Assembly: GCA_963693315.1 (NCBI GenBank)
Contig: OY856187.1
Span: 41,467,242-41,531,241 of the forward strand
DNA: 64,000 nt
Direction of reading: 5' to 3'
Origin: Diogma glabrata
Taxonomy: Eukaryota > Arthropoda > Insecta > Diptera > Cylindrotomidae
Part shown: piece after piece, positions 35,801-46,659 of the stretch
How the letters are laid out: the number at the start of each line of letters is the position of its first letter
How positions within the stretch are numbered: position 1 is the stretch's first letter
Notes under the pieces: generated by a model
What the model was told of the DNA's origin: nothing
Databases searched by the model: none
The model's input: the letters and a program-made list of their open reading frames with translations, nothing else
Made by a program: the position numbers and the translations under genes

Positions 35801-37021
35801 AAGAACAAACTCTTCCACCACTACCTGTTATTCCTATTAGTGACGATATCAGTAAATTCCTGCCACCTGGTTTTAGTTTGGAAACAAAAGAAAAACCAGT
35901 ACAAAAACCTACTGTTATAGCACTAAATGAAGATCTTAGTGTTAGTAAATTATTACCGCATGGACAAAAATCTGAAAAAAAAGAAATGGATGCATCAGAT
36001 GATTCAGATATACTAAATGTTTTAGGTAAACTTCAAATAAAAGATGTGTCTAGCCTACTACCACCTGGTTTTAAACTAGAAACTCCAGACATTTCTAGTT
36101 TATTACCACCCGATTTTAAACTTGGAACATCTCCTGAAGTAGAAACAATTAAACCTCCATCAACCACATCAAAACCAAAACTTATCCATCCCAAAGGTCC
36201 ACCTGTATTGATTTCTAAAAGAAAACCAGGCATGCGTACAACAACGGCTAGACCTTCAGAAACTATCGAACATGAGAGCCAAGATGCACAAGGTGGGCAG
36301 GGGGGACAGGGAGGACAAAGTGGTCCTCCAACACCGAGTATAACAATCCGTAAAGGTCCTCCAACACGTGCAACAACAGAATTCACAGGATGGCCAACAC
36401 CATCTACAACCCCATTCTCAATAGAGAAATTATTAGAACAACAACAACGTGGTGAATCAATTGACATTTCTGATTTAATACCAGGTTTTGAACGAGCATC
36501 TACAACTACAACCACTACGACAACAACAACAACCACAACAACAACAGTGAAACCAACCACACCGGGATTGTGTAGAGAAGAATGTAACTTAGCTGGAACG
36601 ATAAAAATTGTCGATGGAGTTAAATGGTCTCCAGAATTGTTAGATCATAATACAGATGAATGGAAGAACTTAGCTAACGAAGTTGAATTACAATTAAATG
36701 AAGTTTATGCGAATGCAAAAAGCTTAAATAAATGGTACAAACGAGTTCAAATCGATAGTTTTAGCAAAGGAAGTGTTTTAGTAGATTATTGGATTGAATT
36801 GACTGATTTATCGCGTGACGTTGATACTGGAGAGATTAAAAGATTATTCCATGCTGCACTTTTACCGTTACCAGTAGAAAAGGCTGTTGTAAATGCATCA
36901 CAATTAGTTGAAAATGGTACCGAAACAGAATATTATGAAACTGTATCGGAACCTCAAATTTCGAGGAGTAATTTACTTTTAGGCAAATTTATTGTTGATC
37001 CTGTGTCAACAGATTTTATAG
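32848..37021 (+). CDS. Main exon of a SEA-domain, mucin-like single-pass membrane protein
   Basis: This exon is 4174 bp (1391 codons plus one base), with acceptor ATTGCAG and donor GTATGA. The order of parts (exon-local residues) is: Ser/Asn/Arg-rich start; acidic Ser/Thr-rich stretch with a YEYDYEDYSEED patch (about 320); a proline-rich repeat region (about 690-1095) built on (D)ISKFLPPGFK/YR, including three copies of a module of about 95 residues with GYVTISDD, RQNSYSTKK, NRFVPQGREP and SKEESLP; a (G)GQGG patch; 15 successive Thr (36502-36546); then CREEC and a SEA-type domain from about residue 1242. The SEA domain contains FSKGSVLVDY, matching the G-SVVV autocleavage consensus between Gly1308 and Ser1309. 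The layout predicts a large O-glycosylated ectodomain shed or held non-covalently at the SEA site. I do not recognise a named orthologue. Confidence 0.92.
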
Positions 37022-37091
37022 GTATGAATTAAAGCTTTATTGCAATTTTGGTTAGAAATTTAATTCCGAATGTTTATTGTATTTATTTTAG

Positions 37092-38332
37092 TATTACCAA
37101 AACAAATCGTTCCTACTGTTAGCATGGTAGATGCAGATGAAATATTACCTCAATGGGCTGTGGCTGTTATTGTAATTGGAATGGGCTCATTGTTATTCGT
37201 TATACTCTTTGGGGTTGCTGTGGTAAGTCATAACTTTTATTTTTTTACAACCAAACTGTATGAACTAGGACTCATACATTAATGACACCAAACTATACCA
37301 TTATTTGTATTTCCCGACTATTATCATAATAGAATCAACACAAATGAAATTTATTAAGTAGTCAGTAAGATCGACGGAGTGCATAGTGTATGCAAGATTA
37401 CTAAATCACAATTTATTTTGTTTTATGAAGAGGCAAGCTTCCTTCTATTAATTTTAAAACAAGACTGGTTTTTACTATCAAAATAGATATTTTGCACGAG
37501 TTGTATATTAAATAAAGCTTATTTATTAAACCTCAATTCCGGTCCCGCATTAGCGGGAGTGAACTTGCTCCCTTGGGAGTAACATAATAATAAAACCATG
37601 TTAATTTTCAGTAATATTTACGAGAAAACCATGAATCTGACAAATTTTGCATTTGCCTGAACAACGGTATAAGCTAGATGACTCATCAGATAATACCCTT
37701 AATGGTATAAAATATTTGTTTGGAACCTGCCAACTACTTTCTTTTGCTATTAATATTACGTAGCACTCCATACAACAAATAGTATATTTTGGTGTGACAC
37801 TTTAAGTTGTAATACATTTTAAACTGTGTTTCGTTAATGTATAATTGTGCATGTTTCTTTTCCAGATCGTAAATCGACAGAGTCGTTCAAAGAAAAGACA
37901 ACCTACTCCATTAACAGCAGACATGCTAAACGAATTAAATAAAAATCATATGGGTGGCTTAGAAAATTATGGACAAGAAGAATTTTACAATGTAGATGAT
38001 GTTTGGGAAAATAAAAGAAATGATATCAAACCAAAGGTAAATAATTCAAATAAATTTTTTGTTATTGAAATACTATAAATATTTCTCGTTTTCTTTACCA
38101 GCGTTTCACAAATTCAATGCATGGTAGTAGTGCATCAAATATTTATGATAGTTGGAGATCACAACGTCATCCACATCCTGACTATTTCTATGATGGTCAT
38201 CCAAACTATCCTATGCAAAAAAATGGACCATATCCGCCAGATGAATATCCAGAATCACATCATAATGCTATGTCAATGTATACATATAACTCACGTAGAA
38301 TAGCTCGAACTGATTATGATGGTGGCTTTTAG
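37092..38332 (+). CDS. Membrane-spanning and cytoplasmic exons of the SEA mucin-like protein gene
   Basis: Three exons follow. 37092-37222 has acceptor TTTTAG and donor GTAAGT, and its first two bases complete a codon. 37866-38036 has acceptor TTTTCCAG and donor GTAAAT. 38102-38332 has acceptor TTTACCAG and ends in TAG. All phases agree with the main exon. The first encodes a juxtamembrane piece and a clear membrane helix (WAVAVIVIGMGSLLFVILF). The next begins with a basic stop-transfer stretch (NRQSRSKKR) and continues with ADMLNELNKNHMGG, ENYGQEEFYNVDDVW, and a Tyr/Pro/His-rich tail ending RIARTDYDGGF. Type I topology with a 134-residue cytoplasmic tail is inferred. The tail has several Tyr in acidic or Pro settings that could be docking sites. 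Confidence 0.9.
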
Positions 38333-39018
38333 AAAATTAATTAATTATTTATTATTTTTAAATTTAAATTAAGATAATCTGCGTAAACTAAATATAATAT
38401 AATTATTAATTGTAACATTAAAAAAACAAAAAACAAAAAAAACTATGCTAGTAAACTATTTTAGTATTTATGAGAATTAAGTAATGATGTTCAATTGATT
38501 TCATTCTTGTTTTTTTATATGTAAAAAAACGATGAAAACCCGAAAAAATATATTAATATTTAATTTAAAAAATATGTTCGTTTGTATTCTAATATCAAAG
38601 TGAAGCCTTACCATCATAGAACGTATTTTTCTTAGATTATCAACAGCTACCATAAAACTCGGTAAGTACTAAATAGACCACACATGAACTTTAAAGAAAC
38701 TAAAACGAAAACAATTTAAATTACCATCAAAAATTCTTATTATCAGGATCACCATTACGATTTGTATGGCCTTAGACAACTTCTATATTGCGAGGCCCTA
38801 TTATTGTAGAATAAAACCAATATGATTTCCTGTTAATAATACTGCAAAAGAAGCCTTGAACAGCGTTTGGTGAGATTAGGCCTCCAAATTAACATTGTAA
38901 GCTTAACAGTGCAACCTAGTTCCTTAGATGGGAGCAGAGACTGAGAAGCAGCCCACTTTGCATCTAAAATAGATGTGCCGGTGCGGCTTTTTATATGTAA
39001 ATAATAATAAATAATATA
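38333..39018. other. 3' flank of the mucin-like gene
   Basis: AT-rich sequence including the 3' UTR. An ATTAAA near 38414 could be the poly-A signal. No other gene seen. Confidence 0.4.
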
Positions 39019-39163
39019 GTGAATTCTTTCTTTCCTGTTCGGTACAAGTTCCAACACAGAATTAACGAAATTTGTATTCTTTTGTAAAAAAAGCAATACA
39101 AAAAAAACAAATTTGAATGATTCGGAGTCGGAACTTGTACCGAACAAGTAGAAAAGAATTCAC
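39019..39163. mobile_element. MITE, 145 bp, TA-flanked
   Basis: Inverted ends of about 34 bp begin GTGAATTCTTT and include GTTCGGTACAAGTTCC, paired with GGAACTTGTACCGAAC and AAAGAATTCAC. TA lies directly outside each end, fitting a Tc1/mariner-type duplication. It has no coding capacity. Confidence 0.75.
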
Positions 39164-39456
39164 TAATAGTTTTAATCCCGTGTGTCTTACGTGCTTAGGA
39201 CCCTTTAAAGGAATTGATGAAATCATAACAGAGGAAAACTCAATAATTAATGAAGATTGAAAAAACATTAAAGACAGTTAACAATAGTGTGACAGTTAAC
39301 GTGCAGCATTTTTAATCTAATGGAGTACTATGAACCCCCAAAATTTGGGGAAAAACAAATTTTTGGTTGGTTCCGTTCACGTGGAATGCCCCATATACAT
39401 AATTAATTTTAAATTTTAAAGTATTTATTTATGCCTTCAGAAGTAAATAACTTACA

Positions 39457-39790
39457 ATGACGACAACACCACCAAAAAGAAAACGACGTGATTGTAAATT
39501 TACTAAAGAACTGGAAAAAGGACTTTTCCTTTTATAAAAAAATGTATTTCTAATTCTACAGATGAAGAAAATGCCCATTGCACAATTTGTAACGGAATAT
39601 TCTCCATAACTTCTGGTGGAAGGCGTGACACATAATTTTAGACAAACATAGAAGATCGGTGCAGGCATCTGCTTCATCCTGTAAACTGGGCACATTTTTT
39701 CGACAACAGGATTTTGGTATGAAAGAAAAAGAATTGGCCATTGCGGAAGGAATTTTTGCATTTCATGCAGTATTCCATAATCACAGTAAA
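39457..39790 (+). pseudogene. hAT-like transposase N-terminus, frameshifted relic
   Basis: From an ATG, PPKRKRRDCKFTKELEK leads (after shifts) into CTICNGIFSITSGGRRDT, KHRRSVQASASS, LGTFFRQQ and ELAIAEGIFAFHAVFHNHS. This is the BED-type zinc finger (Cys-x2-Cys, then His) plus the following segment of hAT-like transposase proteins. At least two frameshifts and internal stops separate the pieces, and nothing follows past 39790. Identification is from motif memory. Confidence 0.6.
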
Positions 39791-39919
39791 AATATATTTT
39801 GAGTTTTATTCCTAAATATATAATAAATCAGCGGCTATTTCAGTGACTTGCAATAAAAAATCTTTTGCAAAATCAATACAAGGTAGCCTAGTATATTTTT
39901 ATCTTTAAATAAATATGTT

Positions 39920-40140
39920 TTTTAATTTGTCCAGCATTGCAGCTTCTGGTCAGTTTACCCTAATCGTGCAGCAAATATGCTTTTTGCACGTGTTGCACAT
40001 AACATTTTTTCTGCGATCTGAAGGTACTTTTTGCACTGGTAAGGTATTTGCACTGGTAAGGTATTGCACTAGTGCAAAAAATAAAACTTTTGGCACAGTA
40101 CATAGTGCAAAAAATAGTCACTTTTTGCACGATCATAGAA
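39920..40140. repeat. Short repeats of TTTTTGCAC and GCACTGGTAAGGTAT
   Basis: GCACTGGTAAGGTATT occurs twice in tandem (about 40035-40065). TTTTTGCAC or its complement occurs about six times within 180 bp, making several possible stems. It may be a decayed MITE; borders not found. Confidence 0.4.
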
Positions 40141-40920
40141 AAATTCATTTTATTAAATAGCCTGAAAATATCCTCGGATATAATTGATTGATTCTCACAA
40201 GTAAAATTTTCACTTACTTGCTCTGAATCGTTCTTAATTTAAATTTCAAAATACAATAATTTTGTAATATTTTCTCTAATCTCCTTGGTAATTAATTTTC
40301 AATATGAAATTTATATTAAAATCAACGTAATAAAACAATATTAATTTAATAATGCAGATCGCAGATCGTGAAGGTATTTTAAATTTTATAGTAACCTGTT
40401 TTTTTTGAGGATTTTCCGACAGCGTTGCCACTCAAAAAAATTAAAATGTATCCAGTTTTATAAAAAAAAATATCCAAATGTATCCACTTTTTAAAAAAAT
40501 GAAACATGATAATCTGATGTTGCTAACTTATTTGAGAAAGACCTATATTGTGCGGTTTCAGCGCAAAAAATACCTGAAATTCCCTTTGTTCATTGCAACG
40601 CTTACGATATAATGCAACCTTAAATGCACTCAATTCAGAATTGTTTACATAAAATGTGATCGTTTTTCAACAACTGTTTATATTTGCTACACTGTTCGCT
40701 AATTTTCTTTTCCTTTATCTTCTACTAAAAGAGAATAGACGAACAATGTAACATATTTTAATAACATTTTCAAAAATTTTGGAAAACCAAACAGTTAAAA
40801 TGCATTTTATACACAATGTTTTCTTGTGAATAAATTGTATCCGTTCCAGTAGTTTTGCGAATTTTTTGTACCCAGTATTCATTTAATAAAGTTTTTAAAT
40901 AATGTATCATTTAAGTAATG
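40141..40920. other. Intergenic DNA, no gene seen
   Basis: AT-rich. CAGCGTTGCCAC at 40420 matches the start of the hAT-type MITE at 61999, but no second end was found. Confidence 0.45.
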
Positions 40921-43900
40921 TACCCCTCAGGGGTCACTGGTCTGATTAGACCGTGATACGGGACTTGGCGAACCCGAGGTACCTGAGCTATAGTGGGCTC
41001 TAGCCTGCTATTGCAAACCGTAAACCTGTTGTAACGTTTAGCGGGAACGGGGACCTTGGCTTAGCCGCCCGGGTCGCGGGAAGGTGCTCCCTTATTAGCA
41101 CCCCTGGTGGGTACACACTAGAGAGGACTCTTGCATGGTCAAACCACAAAAGTACCATCCTCTGGGCACCTGTCGTCCCCAGTTGTATATAGACTTCTAA
41201 CAGGTATAGACGAAGGCCTGTTGGTGACCTTTATTGCGTCTAAGCTCGTGGGAACAATATGGATAAATATTTTAGTAATCTTTCAAATTTTTAAAAATTT
41301 TGTTTTCACCTGTTTATTATTTCTTACATCCTATCATGAAATATTGGCCTATGTCATATTTTATTATATGATAGGATGTATTGTTTAGTTACCCATTTTT
41401 AAAACAAATTATATTTTGATCAAATGATTATTACATTTGATAAAAAATTTTTTAAAATACACATTTAAAGTATTTGTGGATTGAATGCCAACCGGGACGC
41501 CGTGCAACATCATCTCGAGCACGACCAACCGCATATTCTTTTACTTACAGAAACACAAGTTTCTGAAAACCATCCCTATGACGTAACACTAAATCCCAAA
41601 TATAGGCTTGAATCAGCTTTTAAACTCCATCAAGGTGTATGTGCAATGTGCATACATTCATGAGAGTGTTGCATTTAAACGCTTTCCAAATTATGAAGTA
41701 TATGGTGATGGCTACAACACAGTAGTATTAAAGGTTTGTCTACCTGAAATTTCTTTTTTCACAATAGCTCTATACCGGTTCCCAAACAAACATAATCCCA
41801 ATTTTTTTAATCTCTTGACTAATGTTGTCGACGAAATTAGAGCACAATTTCAAAGTTGTGAGGTTATCGTTACCGGTGACTTCAACGTCCACAACAAATC
41901 GTGGTTAGAATTTTCCAAAATGACCGACGACGACAACAATGGAAGGCAGGCAGAAATATTTGCTGCATCGCACGACCTGATGCAGATTGTAAAAAGCCCA
42001 ACTTTCACTCCTCGTAATGGCGGTGATAAAAGTTTTCTCTTAGACCTTAGATCTCACATCTATGCCAGATATTACGAGTGTCGATGTCGATAAGGGTAGT
42101 ATTGGAAATTCTGACCATTATCTAATCACATCAATTATCAAAACTGATTTGCTACAAACTAGAGTTCCCAAATCCCGTAAAATATTTCACTTTTCAAAAA
42201 TGGACACCAATGGTCTCCGAAGTTTTTTTCAAGGTTTCCCTTTTGATCGTCTTTGTTTTTATACTGACGATGTAAATGTTTCTGCTCAAAACTTTACTGA
42301 AACCATTCAATTCGGTATTAACAAATTCGTTCCCTTTTCAATAATGAAACCCCAACAAAAATATTTGTTTTCGAAAGCAGCCAAATTGGCTCTTAGAAAC
42401 AAACGTAGATTATTTAATATTTGGATTCATAAAAAGAACTCTGTTAATCGATCCCAATATTAAAAGGCTAATTAAATATCAAACCAGATAATTGAAAACG
42501 GAAAAGCAGAGATTGACAGAGCGAAAGCGGCAAAACTTTCGAGTATGTCAATTTCTGACAAAAGTTTTTACAGTGCCATTAATTCTTTAAATTGTGGTAC
42601 TAAATCTTCTATCCCTCCTATCATTGATGGTGACTCAATCATTACTGACCCTGCAAGGAAAGCTACATTGTTCGCGGAACGCTTTGCTTCAAATTCAACA
42701 GTTTTAGAAACTCCTAAAGAAATACCTCAAATCCAGTCTTCAGGAGTTAATATGAAACAATTACATTTCAAACCCAAAATTGTCGAAAAACTTTTAAGGG
42801 GGTTAAACAACAACAAAGCTTCTGGTCTGGACAACGTTCCTCTTGTTATTCTGAAAGCATTTTCGAGGGAACTTGCACCAACTCTCACCAAAATATTTTA
42901 TAAATCCTATAAGTCTGGTATTTATCCATCCTGCTGGAGGTTGGCCAATGTCCAGCCTGTCCCAAAAAAAGGAACGAAATGTGATATTTCAAATTATAGA
43001 CCAATAGCCTTACTCCCAGTCATGTCTAAAATATACGAGCACTATATTAATTCACACACATAATTTTTGGAAGACAACCATTTGATATCTGACAGCCAAT
43101 ACGGTTTTAGAAATAAAAGATCAACAACCGATCTATTGAACTATGTGGCACATCTTTGGAATAACATACTTGAGAAATGTGGTGAAACGTACGTGATCGC
43201 ATTAGACATCTCAAAAGCATTTGATCGAATTTGGCATGTCAACAAGCTCGTTGCGTACGGTTTTCATCCCGCAGTCGTGAAGTTGATTCAAAATTTTCTG
43301 TCTAACCGATACATCTCGGTATCTATGGATGGCTTTTCTTTTGAGTCTAAATTAATAACCGCTGGTGTACCCCAAGGCTCAGTTTTATCTCCCACTTTAT
43401 TTTTAATTTATATCAACAAACTGTTGCAAATCACCAGTAACCCAATAAATAGTTTTGCAGATGATAGTACACTGCACAAGTCATTCGTCCCCCTATCTTC
43501 AAAGGGTAAAATGCATGAACGAATAAATTTCATCCGGAGAGACGCTGCCATAAACGTAAACGAGGACCTAAAAAAAGTCGCCGATTGGGGTGACAAAACA
43601 TTTGGTCAATTTTAATTCCACCAAAACACAGCTATTGATTGTTTCCAGATCAAAGACCGAGTTTCCCAACGATATTTCAATTAATATATGTGACGACCAA
43701 ATAGAAGAATGTGAAAGCATTCGTTTATTGGGAGTCACAATATCCAATGACTTACTCTGGAACGATCATATAATGGCCATGGCAAAGAGCGCGCCAAGAA
43801 AACTCGGCCTCCTCAATAGATGTAAAAAATGTTTTCCTTCGCATCAATTACTCCACATTTATAAGTCCTATATTCGTCCCTGTATGGAGTATTGTTGTCA

Positions 43901-44397
43901 AGTTTGGGGCGCTGCATCTGTTACTATCCTAGCTCTTTTGGACTCTGTTCAAAAGCGAGCTATACGAATTGTTGGTGATCGAGATTTAACATTAGATCTT
44001 GATTCCCTACAACATCGTCGCACTGTTACTGATCTCGTTGTTTTTTATAAATATCGTCACCAGCAGTGCTCGGATGAAATCAGGTCCATAATGCCTCAGA
44101 CATATGTTTTTCCTCGTCAATCGGTTTGTGCGGGCGGTCGGACTGTCGAGATTACTCACTGTCATAGTAATAGAATGCAAAGGGATTTCTTTGTGCGTAC
44201 ATCGTACACATGGAATGCTTTGCCCGAATCAATAGTCTCGAGTGCCTTCAATCCACAAAGATTTAAAAAAAGCGTCCACCTATACCTCAAGACGCATGTT
44301 GTTGTGGGACCTACGTCTTAAAAGGTATCTTTGTGTTGTTGTGACACATTTTGTAATTCCTACTACACAACACTTCTTATTAAAAAAAAAAAAAAAT
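40921..44397 (+). mobile_element. Non-LTR retrotransposon (LINE B) with poly-A tail
   Basis: A GC-rich leader (about 40921-41240, unlike its surroundings) precedes an AT-rich stretch with a 12-bp stem (ACATCCTATCAT and its complement, about 41328-41381). The endonuclease/reverse transcriptase region, a short 3' UTR and a poly-A run at about 44383-44396 follow. A 3'-end relative lies at 62983-63075. The 5' border is set by composition only. Confidence 0.85.
41464..44321 (+). pseudogene. LINE B endonuclease/reverse transcriptase, inactivated
   Basis: The frame pieces in order are: endonuclease start (ICGLNANRDAV, LLLTETQVS, VTGDFNVHN, then SIGNSDHYLI after a shift near 42060), linker (FHFSKMDTNGLRSFF), and reverse transcriptase (NNKASGLDNVP, NYRPIALLPVMSK, DISKAFDRIWH, AGVPQGSVLSPTLF, SFADDS). 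A thumb-like C-terminus with YKSYIRPCMEYC and RTSYTWNALP ends it. Breaks: frameshifts near 41650, 42060 and 43600, a stop at 42461-42463 and an in-frame TAA at 43061-43063. All catalytic landmarks are recognisable, so decay is recent to moderate. It resembles Jockey/I-superfamily elements; the exact clade is not claimed. Confidence 0.92.
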
Positions 44398-44708
44398 GGA
44401 TACAGAAGAATCCAAAGGGGCAAACCTGTTTTCCGAATAACATTTCAAATAGAAGTTATAAGGAAATAAAACAACGAGTGAGCTAGTTGTATAACGTAGC
44501 TTTCTATCTTTCCCCTTAAGTGGTGCCTTTTCAATTAAGTGGTGACAAACCCCTAAAGTGCACAAGTTGTTAACAAGGCGACATCAACAGCAAATGCATA
44601 AGAAAATATAATTACTTTTGTAGGTATTGAACACAAGCTTGATGTAGTTTTAACCCATCTTTAATAGTTTCTGGTTGTTTAGATGTTTGATTTGCTTTTT
44701 TTATATAG

Positions 44709-44866
44709 ATTCATTTGTATCACATTTGTTAGTAGATAGTGTAAAAAAATTCCAGGATGGTGGTAATTTGTTGGTTATTGACGACTTTCTTTTAAACCAG
44801 CGTACAGGTGAAATTACTTCTTTCACGGTTACATCATCCGTATCATTTTATATTATATCAGAATAA
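44709..44866 (+). CDS. Probable terminal exon of an unidentified plus-strand gene
   Basis: After TTTTTTTATATAG the frame (DSFVSHLLVDSVKKFQDGG, then LLVIDDFLLNQRTGEITSF to FYIISE) is open for 50 codons to TAA at 44864-44866. The composition is ordinary coding, not low complexity. The stop is embedded in an AATAAA (44862-44867) that could serve as its own poly-A signal. Its stop is 14 bp from the gdl stop on the other strand. No upstream exon was found; LINE B lies directly upstream, so the rest may be beyond it, or this is a relic. I do not recognise the family. Confidence 0.4.
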
Positions 44867-44880
44867 AACACTTGAATAGT

Positions 44881-45607
44881 CTACCCTTTATACTCAAATT
44901 TCATTCTTGATAACCTTAAAATAAAATCTAATAAATGCATTTGAATTTTAATTTCTTTTGGATTGTCTGTAACATAAAAACCAGGAACACCTGCCTTTTC
45001 TAACGTTGATTGTTGATCTTTAACCTATTCAAATGATTCAAATATAAATATTCTCTTATTTTTTAATGCTTCAACACCATTTACCTTTTGATCTAAATGT
45101 AAAACTAATTTCATATCTGTTTCCTTAAGTTTTTTATTATGTTTTATCTTCATAAGCGCTAAAATATGTTCTAATTCTTCAGGATCTTGGATTTTTGATA
45201 TCCATTCTTGTACTTCAACTAAAAAACGTTTATTTAACAAAAGAAATTATAGAAATATTTTCTTACTTTCGTGTTCATTTTCAACTTGTTCTCTTAATTG
45301 TTGTAAATGTTTTTCGGTGACATGTTGTATCTCCATTAATCCTTTAACAATTTCAAAAATTGTGTCATTTAATAGAGAATTGGCTAACCCAGACAATAGT
45401 TCATATGGAATTCTCATTTGATATATTCTAAAATAAGATAATAATTTAATTTTTAATTATTCTAGAAAAAGTTTTGCAGACTTACTCAGGCAAAGAACTA
45501 TGCATAATTTTTAATTGCTCTAACAGAAAGTACAATTTTTTTTGTAAAAACTCTGGGGTAGGAATTTGAGGGCTATTTAACATATCAACATTGTTTATTT
45601 CTTCCAT
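44881..45607 (-). CDS. gdl: Gonadal protein gdl / DGCR6 homologue
   Basis: Four minus-strand exons are 45607-45486, 45427-45267, 45218-45085 and 45024-44881. All have GT-AG borders and matching phases, giving 186 residues, close to the family's usual 190-200. Diagnostic segments are [44 protein letters not shown] followed across an intron by [18 protein letters not shown], and [18 protein letters not shown]. These follow vertebrate DGCR6 in order ([42 protein letters not shown]). The protein is largely alpha-helical and coiled coil; its biochemical role is not established. It starts at the first ATG of exon 1 ([10 protein letters not shown]). It is divergent from ZCCHC4, with 1052 bp between the start codons. 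Confidence 0.93.
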
Positions 45608-46041
45608 TTTATTATGCAGATCTAAACAATTTCAAAGTAAACAAAATAATTGTTGTCATTTGTGACAGTTAATTGAAATATTTACAAAATAGGGTGTTTC
45701 TTTTTTTATCTCTGGCTGCTGAGTTGTATGTGGAATATTATGTGCGTTCGAAATTATAGTGAATTAAAAATATCGGCGTGTGTGAAACGCAGTATTGCAG
45801 TCATATTTGCTGATTTATTGTATTTTTGAAAACATTTAAATAACTGCTAACATGAAACAGCATATAAGAATGACGCGATGCAAAATTAGAAAAATAAAAC
45901 AATGCCTGCTGTATATAATTTATATACTCGCATAGATCCCGATTCCCGTGTATATACTATATATCTAGCTGACAAACGAACGCATGCATAACGCACGTAT
46001 TGTAATTTACTATACTCAAAAGTATACGATGAATGATTACA

Positions 46042-46595
46042 GGGATACGTTCCGAAACTTTACTATAGCTAAATATTTAATGCACCAATCAAATCACCGC
46101 ATTAAAATATTTAATAACTTTAGTTAAATAATTTCTGAACGACGATCATTAAGTAAAATATTAAATACACAAATACTAATACAATCGGTTAAAATCGTAT
46201 GTCAGAATAATTCTTTCATAAAATGTTTCAATTGAATAAAATTAAAACCGAAAAAATTAAAAACTAAGATAGAAATTACTAACCATATTGTTATAGAAAA
46301 CTTGCATTTCATTCAGAATTTGAAAAATATATATGCTGCAATTTCAAAATAAATTGAACTGTCAATTTGAAATCGTTAAATTTTAAATAATGCTTATGTA
46401 TATGTGTATTTAATTTTTAACTCTACTCGAGAGCACATTTAATTTTTTAATAAATGTGGGCGGGGCGTAGTATGTTTCTGAACGCAAACAGCTGTCAAAT
46501 AGTTAAATATTAACTTTACTATTTTGTTTCTGAACGACCGGATTTAAATGATATTTAAATATAGTTAACTATAGTAAAGTTTCGGAACGTATCCC
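46042..46595. mobile_element. TIR element (554 bp) between gdl and ZCCHC4
   Basis: GGGATACGTTCCGAAACTTT and seven more bases at 46042-46068 are exactly inverted at 46569-46595. Inner matches (CTAAATATTTAA against TTTAAATATAG) extend the repeat, and a TTTCTGAACGAC motif occurs near both ends. It has no coding capacity. The right end is 64 bp before the ZCCHC4 start codon, so it probably lies in that gene's 5' UTR or core promoter. Flanking trinucleotides differ (ACA and AGA), so the duplication type is unclear. Confidence 0.8.
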
Positions 46596-46659
46596 AGATT
46601 TTGTCACTACAAAGTGTCAAAAGTTCGTTTAAAAATATTCATGCTTATTTTAATTTATA

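Noticed and set aside
36033..36560. Minus-strand frame of 175 codons with a long Val run
   Set aside because: The Val run is the antisense of the poly-Thr codons of the main exon.
41131..41388. Plus-strand frame of 85 codons at the start of LINE B
   Set aside because: Crosses from the GC-rich LINE leader into AT-rich DNA with no domain. Treated as leader sequence.
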